Notes: generated by a model from the letters alone, not told the origin. A stretch of 64,000 bases of DNA from Planosporangium thailandense (GCF_011947195.1 NZ_JAATVY010000004.1:186001-250000), one strand, 5' to 3'; shown: positions 1-12,878, numbered from the stretch's first letter. Numbers and translations are program-made.

Positions 1-612
1 CGGGGTGGCGATGCCGAGCGTGCAGGCCTCTTCTGCCAGCCACTCCCAGAGCCGTACCGACAGCACCGACACGAACTCGGCGATCAGGTCCCGGACCAGG
101 TTACGTACCAGGGCGACGACGAGCCCGGCGGCTTCGGTGATCACGGCGATGGTGCCGGCGGCCTCGGCGGTGGCGGTGATGGCGCCGACGTGTGAGCCGG
201 CATGCTGACGGTAGGCGTCGGCGGCCGCGCCGGACCACTGCGCAAGATCACGTGCCATGGCGTCGGACAGTTCGGCGGCCGCCGAGGAGGCCACGCCGGC
301 CACGTTGCGCCAGGTCTGGGCGTACGCGGTGATCTGATCCGGATCGCCGGCGAACCGGTCGAGGGCGTCCGAGAGTGGCTTGACGTGTTCCATCAGCCAC
401 GCGACGCCCCATGACACGACTGACCCGAGCGGGTCGACGACGAACCCGAGGGCGTCCATAGACGCGGCGAACCCGCCGAGGCTCAGGTCGACCCAGTTGC
501 CCGATGAGATCCCGTGGGAGAGGTCGCGGATGTCCTCGGCCAAGCCGAACCCGTCCCAGACGTCGGTTGAGTCATGGCGCGCGGCGATGAGCGGGTTCGG
601 CGGCCCGACCAC
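1..612 (-). CDS. WXG-type secreted/toxin-like protein, N-terminal part (runs off left edge)
   Basis: The minus-strand frame is open from a GTG at 612 to the window edge, giving the first 204 residues of a longer protein. A G-rich stretch (GGGGGTGATTC) just before the GTG serves as ribosome binding site. The sequence is helical and rich in Ala, Asp and Val, with a Trp-Ser-Gly turn at residues 126-128 (AQWSGAAADAYRQH) and then a hydrophobic helix. This is the layout of the WXG100-like N-terminal domains that head large type VII-secreted or polymorphic-toxin proteins of actinobacteria (CpnT-like N-terminal domains). The effector domain would lie left of the window, so the activity cannot be told. 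It diverges from the thiamine operon and is unrelated to it. The WXG reading is fairly good; the toxin reading is inference. Confidence 0.7.
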   Translation of the reverse strand, partial: MVGPPNPLIAARHDSTDVWDGFGLAEDIRDLSHGISSGNWVDLSLGGFAASMDALGFVVDPLGSVVSWGVAWLMEHVKPLSDALDRFAGDPDQITAYAQTWRNVAGVASSAAAELSDAMARDLAQWSGAAADAYRQHAGSHVGAITATAEAAGTIAVITEAAGLVVALVRNLVRDLIAEFVSVLSVRLWEWLAEEACTLGIATP

Positions 613-729
613 GAATCACCCCCGTGACTTCGCTGCTCTGGTTCGAGTCACCGTAGTCAATCCCGTCCAGCGCCGCTGCCCGTCGATCAAGACGACAACG
701 GGGCCCGGCGCCGACAATGGCGCCCCGCA

Positions 730-758
730 TTGTGTTGGCGACGCGAGGTGACTAGGGT
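730..758 (+). promoter_or_regulatory. Candidate promoter of the thiamine operon
   Basis: TTGTGT (730-735) and TAGGGT (753-758) are separated by 17 nt. Transcription would start about 765, directly before the TPP aptamer, so the aptamer would sit at the 5' end of the mRNA. Confidence 0.55.
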
Positions 759-771
759 CAGCATGAGCACA

Positions 772-860
772 ACCCACGGGAGTCCGGTGTAACCGGGCTG
801 AGAGGGGGGCTGTCAGCCCCCGACCGTCGAACCTGATCCGGATCATGCCGGCGCAGGGAG
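772..860 (+). promoter_or_regulatory. TPP riboswitch (THI box)
   Basis: The conserved THI-box parts are in order: the left P1/P2 side with CCACGGGAGTCC, CTGAGA at 798-803, a GGGGGGCT/AGCCCCC P3 stem, ACCTGATCCGG from 831 and ATCATGCCGGCGCAGGGA closing the structure. It binds thiamin pyrophosphate. The 3' side runs directly into the purine-rich Shine-Dalgarno sequence of thiE (GGGAGGGAGGAG, start codon 870), and I see no U-tract terminator between aptamer and gene. That arrangement suggests control of translation initiation rather than termination. It probably governs the whole overlapping thi operon. Confidence 0.95.
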
Positions 861-869
861 GGAGGAGCG

Positions 870-1487
870 ATGCCCTCGATCGGGCGTCTGCACGTCATCA
901 CCGATGCGCGGCCGGGCCGCGACGTGCTGTCCGTCGTCGCCGCCGGGCTCGCGGTGGGCGCCGACACGATTCAGGTACGGGTACCCGACGCCACCACCGA
1001 CCGGGAAGCCTATGGGCTGACCCGGGAAATCCTGCGGATGTGCCGGGAAAGCGGCGCCACCTGTCTCGTCAACGACCGGCTGCACGTCGCGCTCGCGGCC
1101 GGGGCCGACGGCGGGCACGTGGGCGCCGACGACCTGCCGGTGGACGTGGCCCGCAAGATCCTGGGCCCCCACGGGATCCTCGGCGCCACCGCCCGCGACC
1201 CGGAGTCCGCGCGGCGGGCGGTCGCGGACGGCGCCAGCTACCTGGGGGTGGGTCCCGCGTACGCCACGCGAACCAAGGACGGCCTGCCCGACCCGATCGG
1301 CCCCGCCGGGGTCGCCGCGGTCGCGCGGTCCGTCACCGTACCCGTGATCGCGATCGGTGGGGTCACCGCGGACCGGGTCGGTGAGCTGACCGCTGCGGGC
1401 GCGTACGGCGTCGCGGTCGTCGGCGCCGTCAGCGAGGCCGCCGATCCGGCAAAGGTGACCCTCGAACTACGGGAGGCGCTGCGGTGA
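870..1487 (+). CDS. thiE: Thiamine phosphate synthase-like protein (first ThiE copy)
   Basis: A 205-residue TIM barrel that should couple hydroxymethylpyrimidine diphosphate with the thiazole phosphate to make thiamin phosphate. Family landmarks are HVITDARPG at the N-terminus, VNDR (~68-71), GGHVGADDLP, GVGPAYATRTK, AIGGV and the phosphate-binding VVGAVS. The otherwise conserved lysine of the Q-x-R-x-K strand motif is missing: the sequence reads QVRVPDA (35-41), with Pro at that position. The start ATG follows a strong SD (GGGAGGGAGGAG) next to the TPP riboswitch. It is the first gene of the operon and overlaps thiO by 4 nt (GTGA). A second ThiE/TenI-fold gene lies four genes on, so the two may divide the work. 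Confidence 0.88.
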   Translation: MPSIGRLHVITDARPGRDVLSVVAAGLAVGADTIQVRVPDATTDREAYGLTREILRMCRESGATCLVNDRLHVALAAGADGGHVGADDLPVDVARKILGPHGILGATARDPESARRAVADGASYLGVGPAYATRTKDGLPDPIGPAGVAAVARSVTVPVIAIGGVTADRVGELTAAGAYGVAVVGAVSEAADPAKVTLELREALR

Positions 1488-2523
1488 CGGCCAGGGTCGC
1501 CGTCGTCGGCGGCGGGCTGATCGGCCTCGCCGTCGCGTGGCGCTGCGTCCAGCGCGGCCTCGACGTCACCGTCTACGACGCCGACGAGGGGAAGGCGTCC
1601 ACCGTCGCCGCCGGCATGCTGGCGCCGGCCAGCGAGATCCACGCCGGCGAGGCGGAGCTTCAGCGCCTGCTCGACACCTCCGCCCGACTCTGGCCGGGCT
1701 TTGCCGCTGAGCTGGAGGAGGCCACCGGGGTCCCGGTGGGCTACCGCGACGAGGGCACGCTGCTCGTCGCGCTCACCGGCGACGACCTGCGCGAGGTACA
1801 CCGGCTGTGCGGCGTTTACGAGCGGGCGGGCCAGCCGGTACACCCGTTGTCGGTGCAGCAGTTGCGGGAGCGGGAGCCGCTGCTCGCGCCCGGCGTGCGC
1901 GGTGGCGCCCACGCCCCGCAGGACCGCCAGGTGGACCCGCGCCGCGTCCTCGCCGCGCTGCGCAAGGCCGTCGGCGACCGCGTCGTACCCGTGAAGGTCA
2001 CCGATCTGTCCAGCGTGGACGCTGACGTGACCGTCGTCGCCGCCGGCACCGGCACGACCGCGCTGACCGGCCTGCCGGTCCGCCCGGTGAAGGGGCAGAC
2101 GGTCCGGCTGGCGGCGCCGGCGCCGCCGTTGCGGCACGTCATCCGGGGGTACGCGCGCAGCCGGCCGGTGTACCTCGTACCCCGCCGCGACGGCGAGCTG
2201 GTGGTCGGCGCCACCGAGGAGGAGCGCGGCGCCGACATCTCCGTCACCGTCGGCGGCGTGCTCGACCTGTTGCGCCCCGCCGCCGAGCTACTGCCGGAGG
2301 TCATGGAGTACCCGGTCCGCGAGATCCTGGCCGGGCTGCGGCCCGGCACGCCCGACAACGCCCCGATCCTCGGTGCGCTGAAGGCGGGCGTCTTCGTCGC
2401 GACCGGCCACTACCGCAACGGCGTCCTGCTCACCCCGGTCACCGCCGACCTGATCGCCGACCTGGTCGTCACCGGTACGCCGCCGCAGCAGTTGAAGCCC
2501 TTCTCACCCGACAGGGAGGCACT

Positions 2524-2533
<10 letters not shown>
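1484..2533 (+). CDS. thiO: Glycine oxidase ThiO
   Basis: FAD-dependent amine oxidase of 349 residues that oxidises glycine to the dehydroglycine (iminoacetate) used in thiazole synthesis by ThiG in aerobic bacteria. The N-terminus has a Rossmann dinucleotide-binding motif (VAVVGGGLIGLAVAWR), followed by AAGMLAPASE, typical of ThiO. Further on is LVPRRDGELVVGATEEERG and the C-terminal FAD-contact segment LRPGTPDNAPILG...TGHYRNGVLLTP. Length matches the family. The GTG start lies inside the thiE stop (GTGA), and the 3' end overlaps thiS by 10 nt, so translation is probably coupled through the operon. Cytoplasmic. Confidence 0.95.
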
Positions 2534-6496
<3,963 letters not shown>

Positions 6497-6532
6497 TGGC
6501 CGGCTCGCCTCGATCATGGCGGTGAGCACGGG

Positions 6533-6538
6533 TAGGCT
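6533..6538 (+). promoter_or_regulatory. -10 hexamer for a leaderless mRNA
   Basis: TAGGCT ends 7 nt before the GTG at 6546, with no SD in between. Transcription would begin at or next to the start codon. Confidence 0.6.
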
Positions 6539-6545
6539 CCTGTGC

Positions 6546-7286
6546 GTGGAGCCCAAGGGACCCAGGGGAACAGCCTCACCGCGGACCGCTGCGGTCTGGT
6601 CGGTGCTGCGTGCCGAGCTCGAACGGGCGGCCCGGCCGCTGACCGTGCTCGACGTCGGCGGTGGCACCGGCGGCTTCGCCGTGCCGCTCGCGACGATGGG
6701 ACACCGGGTCACCGTCATCGACGCGAGCCCCGACGCGCTCGCCGCCCTGACGCGGCGCGCGGCCGAGGCCGGCGTGGCCGACCGGGTACGCGCGATGCAG
6801 GGCGACGGTGACGCCCTGGCCGACCTGGTTCCGCCCGAGAGCGCCGACCTGGTGCTCTGCCACAGCCTGCTCGAGATCGTCGACGAGCCCGCCACGGTGG
6901 TCAAGGCGCTCGCCGCGAGCCTGCGACCGGGCGGCGCGGCGAGCGCGGTCGTGGCCAACCGCGTCGCGGCCGTGCTCGCCCGCGCGGTCAGCGGTCACCT
7001 CGACGTCGCGACGGCGCTGCTGACCGACTCCGACGGCCAGGCCGGCGCCCGGGACACCCTGCGCCGCCGGTTCGACCTGGACTCCGCGACCCGCCTGCTC
7101 ACCGCCGGTGGGCTGGTCGTGGAGCAGACCCACGGGGTACGCGTCGTCGCCGACCTGCTGCCGGGCGCCGTGCTGGAAGGGCAGTCCGAGGCGCTGCTCG
7201 CCTTCGAACTGGCCACCTCGTCGCTGTCGCCCTACCGGGAGATGGCCACCCAGCTGCATCTGTTCGCCCGCCGCCCGGCCGGCTGA
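6546..7286 (+). CDS. Class I SAM-dependent methyltransferase
   Basis: A 246-residue Rossmann-fold methyltransferase. SAM-binding motif I is LDVGGGTGGFAVPLATMG (about residues 33-50), the acidic end of strand 2 is VTVIDASPDALAALTRR, motif II is GDGDALADLV, and ESADLVLCHSLLEIV is the methyltransferase motif III/IV region. The substrate is not evident; similar genes are annotated only as class I methyltransferases. The GTG at 6546 was chosen because a -10-like TAGGCT ends 7 nt before it and the conserved part begins soon after. An ATG at 6516 in the same frame is the alternative. It lies between thiC and a phosphodiesterase-like gene whose ATG follows the stop by 1 nt. Confidence 0.85.
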   Translation: MEPKGPRGTASPRTAAVWSVLRAELERAARPLTVLDVGGGTGGFAVPLATMGHRVTVIDASPDALAALTRRAAEAGVADRVRAMQGDGDALADLVPPESADLVLCHSLLEIVDEPATVVKALAASLRPGGAASAVVANRVAAVLARAVSGHLDVATALLTDSDGQAGARDTLRRRFDLDSATRLLTAGGLVVEQTHGVRVVADLLPGAVLEGQSEALLAFELATSSLSPYREMATQLHLFARRPAG

Positions 7287-7287
7287 G

Positions 7288-8454
7288 ATGGACGTCGTCC
7301 AGCCCCGGTACGGCACCGACACCCTGGCCGACGTGCTGCCCGGCGTCCTCACGGCGCTCGGCGCGCCAGGGCTCGCCGATCCGCTGGGGCTGGCCTCCGG
7401 ACCGCTCGCGGGCGTGCGCCGGGTGGCCGTGCTGCTGGTGGACGGGCTGGGCGAGTACCAGATCCCGTTGGCCGCACCGTACGCGCCGACCCTGACCGAC
7501 CTCGCGACCGGGCGGCTGGGGCACTCCCGGTCGATCACGGCCGGGTTCCCGTCCACGACGCCGACGAGCCTGGTCAGCGTCGGCACCGGCGCCCCGCCGG
7601 GGCAGCACGGCGTCCTCGGCTTCAACCTCCGCGTACCGCAGACCGGCCGGATCCTCAATCACATCGAGTGGCGGGACGACCCGGCGCCGGCGGTGTGGCA
7701 GCCGGTGCCGACCGTGTTCGAACGGGCGGCAGCCGCCGGCGTACCGGTGACCGTGGTCAGCCGGGCCGACTTCGCCGGCAGCGGTCTGACCGTCGCCGCG
7801 TACCGGGGCGCCGCGTACCGGGGCGCCGCCGGGGTGGACGCCCTCGCCACGGAGCTCCTGTCGGCGCTGCGGGTCCAGGGGGGACTGGTCTACGGGTACC
7901 ACCCTGATCTCGACCGGGCCGGGCACCGGCACGGACTGGCCTCGCCCGAGTGGGCGTCGGCCGCCGCTGACGTCGACCGCCTGGTGACGCGCCTGGCGGC
8001 GGAGTTGCCCGCCGACGCCGCGCTGGTGGTGACGGCCGACCACGGTCAGCTCGACATCCCCGCCGAGGGGCGGTTCGACCTCGACACGGATGCCCGGCTG
8101 CGGGCGGGGGTCGTCGCGGCGGCCGGAGAGGCGCGGGTGCGGTACCTGTACACGGCGCCCGGGGCCCGCGACGATGTCGTCGCCGCCTGGCGGGCGGTGC
8201 TGGGCGACGGCGCCTGGGTCGTGCCCCGCGAGGAGGCGGTCGCGGCCGGGTGGTTCGGGCCCGTACCCGAGGAGCACCTGGCCCGCATCGGCGACGTGGT
8301 GGTGGCCTGCCACGACCGCAACGTGGTGGTCGCGACCCGCTCCGAGCCGCCGTTCGTGGCGCGGATGGTGGCGTTCCACGGCTCGTACACCGCGGCCGAG
8401 ATGCGGGTGCCACTCTTCGTGGTGGCTGGCGCGTCGGCGGCGGACTTGTCGTAG
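7288..8454 (+). CDS. Alkaline phosphatase / nucleotide pyrophosphatase superfamily protein
   Basis: A 388-residue protein with the metal-binding pattern of type I phosphodiesterase/nucleotide pyrophosphatases: Asp in VAVLLVDGLG, the nucleophile Thr in AGFPSTTPTSL, Asp and His in HPDLDRAGHRHG, Asp-His in VVTADHGQLD, and a final His in VAFHGSYTA. It therefore probably hydrolyses a phosphodiester or phosphonate bond; the substrate is unknown. No signal peptide is visible, suggesting a cytoplasmic enzyme. A perfect 15-bp tandem duplication at 7798-7827 encodes YRGAAYRGAA. The ATG lies 1 nt after the methyltransferase stop with no clear SD, so translation is likely coupled. Confidence 0.85.
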   Translation: MDVVQPRYGTDTLADVLPGVLTALGAPGLADPLGLASGPLAGVRRVAVLLVDGLGEYQIPLAAPYAPTLTDLATGRLGHSRSITAGFPSTTPTSLVSVGTGAPPGQHGVLGFNLRVPQTGRILNHIEWRDDPAPAVWQPVPTVFERAAAAGVPVTVVSRADFAGSGLTVAAYRGAAYRGAAGVDALATELLSALRVQGGLVYGYHPDLDRAGHRHGLASPEWASAAADVDRLVTRLAAELPADAALVVTADHGQLDIPAEGRFDLDTDARLRAGVVAAAGEARVRYLYTAPGARDDVVAAWRAVLGDGAWVVPREEAVAAGWFGPVPEEHLARIGDVVVACHDRNVVVATRSEPPFVARMVAFHGSYTAAEMRVPLFVVAGASAADLS

Positions 8455-8462
8455 GTCGGCAG

Positions 8463-8468
8463 TAGCCT
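8463..8468 (+). promoter_or_regulatory. -10 hexamer for leaderless dinB mRNA
   Basis: TAGCCT ends 7 nt before the dinB GTG at 8476. The spacing is identical to that of the methyltransferase promoter, and there is no SD. Confidence 0.6.
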
Positions 8469-8475
8469 CCGGGTC

Positions 8476-9750
8476 GTGGGGCGCAGCCAGGTACTACCGC
8501 GAGACGGCGGGGCGGGGGAGTTCGGTCCCGACGCCGACGACACCGGCTGTCCGATCCTGCACGTCGACATGGACGCGTTCTTCGCGTCCGTCGAGGTCCG
8601 CCGGCGGCCCGAGCTACGCGGCAAACCGGTCATCGTGGGCGGTGACGGGCCGCGCGGGGTGGTGTCGTCGGCCAGCTACGAGGCCCGGGCGTACGGGGTC
8701 CGCAGCGCGATGCCGATGGCGCGGGCGCGGCGGCTGTGCCCGCACGCGGTGGTCCTGCCGGTCGACGGGCCCGCCATCGCCGCCGCCTCACGCGCCGTGA
8801 TGGCGACCTTCCGGGACATGACGCCGCTGGTGGAGCCGTTGTCGGTGGACGAGGCGTTCCTCGACGTGGCGGGGGCCGGGCGGCTGCTCGGCCGGCCGGC
8901 GGAGATCGCCGCGGCCATCCGCCGGCGGGTCCTCGACGAGCAGGGGCTGACCTGCTCGGTCGGGGTGGCGCCGACCAAGTTCGTGGCGAAGCTGGCGTCG
9001 ACGCGGGCCAAGCCGGACGGCCTGGTGGTGGTGCCGGCGGACCGGATTCTGGACTTCCTGCACCCGCTGCCGGTGGAGGCGCTGTGGGGGGTCGGCGAGC
9101 GCAGCGCCGAGGTGCTGCGCCGGCTCGGGCTGGTTCGGGTCGGCGACCTGGCGAACGCGCCGACGCGCATGCTGCGCTCCGCGCTCGGCGAGGCGGCGGC
9201 CGCGCACCTGCACGAGCTGTCGTGGGGGCGCGACCCGCGGCCGGTGGTCCCTGAGCAGGTCGAGAAGTCGATCGGGGCGGAGACCACGTTCGACGTCGAC
9301 GTGGCCGACCCGGACGTGATCAGGCGGTCGCTGTTGGCGCTGTCCGGTAAGACCGCCGGGCGGCTGCGCCGGGCGGGACAGGTGGGGCGCACGGTTGTGA
9401 TCAAGGTTCGGCTTGCCGATTTCCGCACCCTCAACCGGTCCCGGACCCTGCCCGTCGCCACCGACGTCACCCGGGAGATCTTCGAAACCGCCTGGGCGCT
9501 GTTCACCGCGCTGGGCACCGGTGAGCGCATCCGGCTGGTCGGGGTCCGGGTCGAGGGGCTGTCCTCGGGCGACGGGGCGCCGCGGCAGCTCACGCTCGGC
9601 GAGCCGGACTCCGGATGGCGGGAGGCCGAGCGGGCCGCCGACGCGGTGGCCGCCCGTTTCGGCGCCGGCGTGGTGCGCCCGGCCAGCCTGCTCGGCGCGC
9701 GCGAGCCGCGCGAGGCGCCACACACCCACGGACGCCCGCGCCAAGGGTGA
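8476..9750 (+). CDS. dinB: DNA polymerase IV (Y-family)
   Basis: Error-prone translesion polymerase of 424 residues. Catalytic acidic residues are in ILHVDMDAFFASVE (~33-46) and in LSVDEAFLDV (~124-133), with VSSASYEARAYGVRSAMP between them. The thumb and little-finger regions follow (CSVGVAPTKFVAKLAS, LWGVGERSAEVLRRLG, EKSIGAETTFDVDV). A beta-clamp binding peptide is likely at RQLTLGEP near residue 370. It begins with a short, poorly conserved 30-residue extension. The leaderless-type GTG is preceded by TAGCCT. It lies 21 nt after the phosphodiesterase-like gene and has its own promoter. Confidence 0.95.
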   Translation: MGRSQVLPRDGGAGEFGPDADDTGCPILHVDMDAFFASVEVRRRPELRGKPVIVGGDGPRGVVSSASYEARAYGVRSAMPMARARRLCPHAVVLPVDGPAIAAASRAVMATFRDMTPLVEPLSVDEAFLDVAGAGRLLGRPAEIAAAIRRRVLDEQGLTCSVGVAPTKFVAKLASTRAKPDGLVVVPADRILDFLHPLPVEALWGVGERSAEVLRRLGLVRVGDLANAPTRMLRSALGEAAAAHLHELSWGRDPRPVVPEQVEKSIGAETTFDVDVADPDVIRRSLLALSGKTAGRLRRAGQVGRTVVIKVRLADFRTLNRSRTLPVATDVTREIFETAWALFTALGTGERIRLVGVRVEGLSSGDGAPRQLTLGEPDSGWREAERAADAVAARFGAGVVRPASLLGAREPREAPHTHGRPRQG

Positions 9751-9926
9751 TCTCCCCACTACTTTGGGGGCCTGCGACCATTGAACGAGGAAAAACAGTA
9801 CGCTTGGACGGTCGTCCGGCTTTCCGACCCGCTTAGCCGCTCGTAAACTTGCGACTAAGCAGCCGGATGGCTGTCACGGTCTGTCGATCCGCGTGGATCG
9901 GCCCTCGATGACCGGGGAGGAGTACC

Positions 9927-10310
9927 GTGCCGCTCTCGGAGCACGAGCAGCGGCTGTTCGAGCAGATCGAGCGGTCGCTTGCCGAGGACCCGAAATTCGC
10001 CTCGGCGGTGCGCGCCACCGACCCGCGCTTCCATGCGCGTCGTCGGATAGTCATCGCTGCCGTGCTGTTCCTGGCCGGCATCGCGCTGCTGATCTACGGT
10101 GCGTTCCGCAAGACAGTCCCGATGGGCGTGGCCGGGTTCGTGGTCATGCTCGGTGCGGCCGTCTTCGCGGTGCAGTCGTACCGTCAAGGACAGAACAGAG
10201 ACCTGCGGGTCGTCGGTGGGACGGCGAGCCGACGCGTGCGGCCACGCCGGCTGTCGGTCGTCGACCGGCTGGAGGAGCGTTGGCGTCGGCGCCCTGAAGG
10301 CAACGGCTGA
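9927..10310 (+). CDS. DUF3040 membrane protein
   Basis: A 127-residue protein. It starts PLSEHEQRLFEQIERSLAED, the highly conserved N-terminus of the actinobacterial DUF3040 family. Two adjacent hydrophobic helices follow (about residues 38-56 and 63-82), then a basic tail. Function is unknown; the family is restricted largely to actinobacteria and often lies near the dcw cluster. The GTG start has a good SD (GGGAGGAG). The 176-bp upstream gap holds possible -10 elements TACGCT and TAAACT and the small palindrome GGACGGTCGTCC (9806-9817). A strong terminator follows 15 nt after the stop. Confidence 0.85.
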   Translation: MPLSEHEQRLFEQIERSLAEDPKFASAVRATDPRFHARRRIVIAAVLFLAGIALLIYGAFRKTVPMGVAGFVVMLGAAVFAVQSYRQGQNRDLRVVGGTASRRVRPRRLSVVDRLEERWRRRPEGNG

Positions 10311-10325
10311 TCCGAAAACTCAGGC

Positions 10326-10359
10326 AAAAGGGACCCGCGTTCGCTGCCGGGTCCCTTTT
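10326..10359 (+). terminator. Intrinsic terminator
   Basis: Perfect 11-bp stem AAAAGGGACCC / GGGTCCCTTTT with a 12-nt loop. The A-tract on the left and T-tract on the right let it act in both directions, ending the DUF3040 mRNA and the convergent tgpA operon. Confidence 0.9.
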
Positions 10360-10390
10360 GTTGCTGATATTGGTTTGTTGCTGATGTTGG
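10358..10390. repeat. Short direct repeat after the terminator
   Basis: TTGTTGCTGATATTGG (10358-10373) recurs at 10375-10390 with one change. It lies between two convergent genes; no function is evident. Confidence 0.7.
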
Positions 10391-10430
10391 ACGCTTGTGC
10401 CGGTTTACCGGCCGGGAGCGGTGGTGGCGC

Positions 10431-12878
10431 TCAGCCGCGCCTTCCCGGTAGGAGCCGGCGCGGACTCAGCGACCGCACCCACCGTTCACGCTGGCGGACC
10501 ATCGACTCGGCCACCCGCGTCAACGCCTCGTTCACGGCCGCGTGCCACCGGCTCAGCACCGACGCGGGCAGGAAGACCGCCCGCAGCCGGGTACGCCACG
10601 ACACCCGGTGACTGATGGCGTCACGTACGGCCCGCAGCGACCCCGCCAGGTCGTCGCTGCGCAGCGGCTGCCGGGCGTAGCGGGCCCGCTCCTCGGCCTG
10701 CCCGAGCAGGCGCGCCCCGGTCGTCGCCCACTCGTCCAGCGCGGCCGACACGATCAGGTGTTCGGCGATCACCCGGGGCGTGCTCGCCAGGTCGACCGGG
10801 AACCTGTAGTCGATCATCGTGTCGACCAGCTCGTCCCACGCGTCATGGGCGTCCCGACGGGCAAGGTCGGCCGCGGCGTCGTCGCTGACCACCGTCGCTC
10901 CGAGCACCGTCGGCGGCGGCACGGTGAGGCGCCGGCCGGGTCGCCGCCGGCGGCGGCGCAGTGCGCGCCAGCCCGCCGGGGTCAGCAGCAGCGCCACGGC
11001 GAGGACCGCGACCAGCACGCTCCACACCGGCCACGGATCCGCCGGTGCGGCCGGGACCCCGGCACCGTTGTCGACGGCCCGGTCCTCGCGCGGGCCGCCG
11101 CTGGCCGCGGCCGCGCCGCTGCGATCCGGCCCACCGGGGATCGGCAGGTCGTTGCGCGGCGCCGTGGTGTCCGGCGCGTTCTGCGGCGCGCTCGGGTCGG
11201 GCGCCCAGGCCGACGGGGCGCCGTCGACGAAGGCGGACGGGGTCGGGTCGAACGGCACCCAGCCGAAGCGGTCGAAGTACACCTCGGTCCAGGCGTGCAG
11301 GTTGCGGTTGGTGAGCGTCCAGGTGTTGCCGCTCTGGTTGCTGCCCCGGCTGAAGCCGAACGCCACCCGGGCCGGGATGCCGGCCGCCCGCACGAGCCAC
11401 GCCATGGCCGCCGAGTACTGCTCGCAGAAGCCCTGCTTGTTGGTGAGGAAGTCGACGATCGCGCTGCCGCTGGTGCCGCCCTTGGTCTCCAGGCTGTACC
11501 GGAAGCCGTTGTCGGCCGAGAAGTAGCTGTGGATCGCCAGTACCTTGTCGTACGGCGTCCGCTTGCCCGCGGTGATCGACGCGACCGTCTTTTCGACCTC
11601 GCCGACCGGCGGGACGGCGGTGTACTGCCGCTGGATCGGGTTGTCGGGCTCCAGCGGCCGGGCCGTACGCAGCGCGTCCGGGCTGAACTCGGCCCGTACG
11701 TAGTCGAAGTCGTACTTCTTGTTGCGGCTGTTGTCGCGCCGGGAGTAGATCAGCTGGTCGGTGCGGTCGTAGAACCAGGCCGAGTCGAGCTTGCCGGTCC
11801 TGGTCGGCTGCAGGTACACCGGCAGCGAGTTCATGTTCAGTGAGACGATCTGCACCTGCGCGTGGTAGGTGCGCAGCGTGACGCCGGCCTCCTGCGCAGG
11901 CGCCGGCAGGCCACCCGTCGCCGGCTGGCTGCCGGCCGGCCGGCGGCTGCGGAACCCGGCCGTCGTCACGTCGTCGGCCACGCCGAAGCGCAGGTAGTAC
12001 GGGGTTGGGTCGGTGGTCTGGACCTTGACCATGTCGAACGTGCGGTTGCTGTTCAACTGCCCGCTCAGCGCCGCGTACAGGTCCACCGACGCGCCGTTGC
12101 CACCCCGGCCGAGGCCGTCGCCCGTGCCGTCGCCCGCGGTCGGGCCGAACCGGGCGAGCAGGCCCCCGTTGCTGCCCGGGACGGCCATCGGCAGCACGAC
12201 CGCGACGGCCACGCCGGCCAGCGCCAGCCGCCGGCCGGCCGCCGCCAGCGGCGAGGGCTCCCACGCACCGAGGTCGCGACCGTCACCGGTGAACCGGCGG
12301 CCGAACCGGCGGATCCGGTCGACGTTGTCGGTGGCCAGCAGCCACAGGTACCCGGCCGCGCCCGCCGCGAACGGCAGGAAGCTGACGCTGTCCTCACGTA
12401 CCGCGACCGGCACCGAGTAGATCGCGAGCATGGGCAGGCCGGCCAGCGCCGGGCGGCGCAGCACGAGGGTCATCAGATCGACCACGATCGCGACGACACC
12501 GACCCCGAGCGTCGACAGGAACAGCAGGCCCTCCCGGTCGGGGACCGGTACGCCCAGCTCCCGCATGTCCGCCCCGGCGTTCACCAGTAGCGAGTGGAAA
12601 TGCCCGACCGTCCCCGGCGTCGGGATCAGCCAGAGGAGCTCATGTCCGCTGCGGAACAGCACCGTGAGGACGAACAGCAGCCCCAGCATCGTCGCGGCCG
12701 TCGGCACCCAGGCGGCGGTGCGCAGGCTCCGTACACCGAGCGCGATCCCGGTGATCACGGCGACCATGATGACCGCGTCGACGAACCACGCCCAGGTGGC
12801 GAACACGCTCGACAGCGGCAGCGCGGCGAGCAGGGTCGCGCTGGCGGCCACGAGAGTGGTGCGGCGGCGCTGGCTCAT
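10431..12878 (-). CDS. TgpA-type transglutaminase-like membrane protein
   Basis: An 815-residue integral membrane protein. The N-terminal third has about five or six hydrophobic helices (DUF3488/TgpA_N), then an extracytoplasmic region with a transglutaminase core. The core keeps Cys in NKQGFCEQYSAAMAWLVRAAG, His in NRNLHAWTEVYF and Asp in GWVPFDPTP. A Pro/Ala-rich linker, another membrane helix (PWPVWSVLVAVLAVALLL) and a basic DUF4129-like cytoplasmic tail follow. Family members are thought to act on cell-surface proteins, but the substrate is unknown. The ATG at 12878 overlaps the DUF58 stop by 4 nt (ATGA), making it the third gene of a moxR-DUF58-tgpA operon. Confidence 0.9.
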   Translation of the reverse strand: MSQRRRTTLVAASATLLAALPLSSVFATWAWFVDAVIMVAVITGIALGVRSLRTAAWVPTAATMLGLLFVLTVLFRSGHELLWLIPTPGTVGHFHSLLVNAGADMRELGVPVPDREGLLFLSTLGVGVVAIVVDLMTLVLRRPALAGLPMLAIYSVPVAVREDSVSFLPFAAGAAGYLWLLATDNVDRIRRFGRRFTGDGRDLGAWEPSPLAAAGRRLALAGVAVAVVLPMAVPGSNGGLLARFGPTAGDGTGDGLGRGGNGASVDLYAALSGQLNSNRTFDMVKVQTTDPTPYYLRFGVADDVTTAGFRSRRPAGSQPATGGLPAPAQEAGVTLRTYHAQVQIVSLNMNSLPVYLQPTRTGKLDSAWFYDRTDQLIYSRRDNSRNKKYDFDYVRAEFSPDALRTARPLEPDNPIQRQYTAVPPVGEVEKTVASITAGKRTPYDKVLAIHSYFSADNGFRYSLETKGGTSGSAIVDFLTNKQGFCEQYSAAMAWLVRAAGIPARVAFGFSRGSNQSGNTWTLTNRNLHAWTEVYFDRFGWVPFDPTPSAFVDGAPSAWAPDPSAPQNAPDTTAPRNDLPIPGGPDRSGAAAASGGPREDRAVDNGAGVPAAPADPWPVWSVLVAVLAVALLLTPAGWRALRRRRRRPGRRLTVPPPTVLGATVVSDDAAADLARRDAHDAWDELVDTMIDYRFPVDLASTPRVIAEHLIVSAALDEWATTGARLLGQAEERARYARQPLRSDDLAGSLRAVRDAISHRVSWRTRLRAVFLPASVLSRWHAAVNEALTRVAESMVRQRERWVRSLSPRRLLPGRRG

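Noticed and set aside
845-869. ATG inside the TPP riboswitch as an earlier thi start
   Set aside because: It lies in the aptamer's conserved ATCATGCCGG and opens a different frame; the SD and family N-terminus point to 870.
7798-7827. 15-bp tandem duplication in the phosphodiesterase-like gene considered as an assembly error
   Set aside because: It keeps frame and lies in a loop between conserved motifs; a real small duplication is as likely, and the sequence alone cannot decide.
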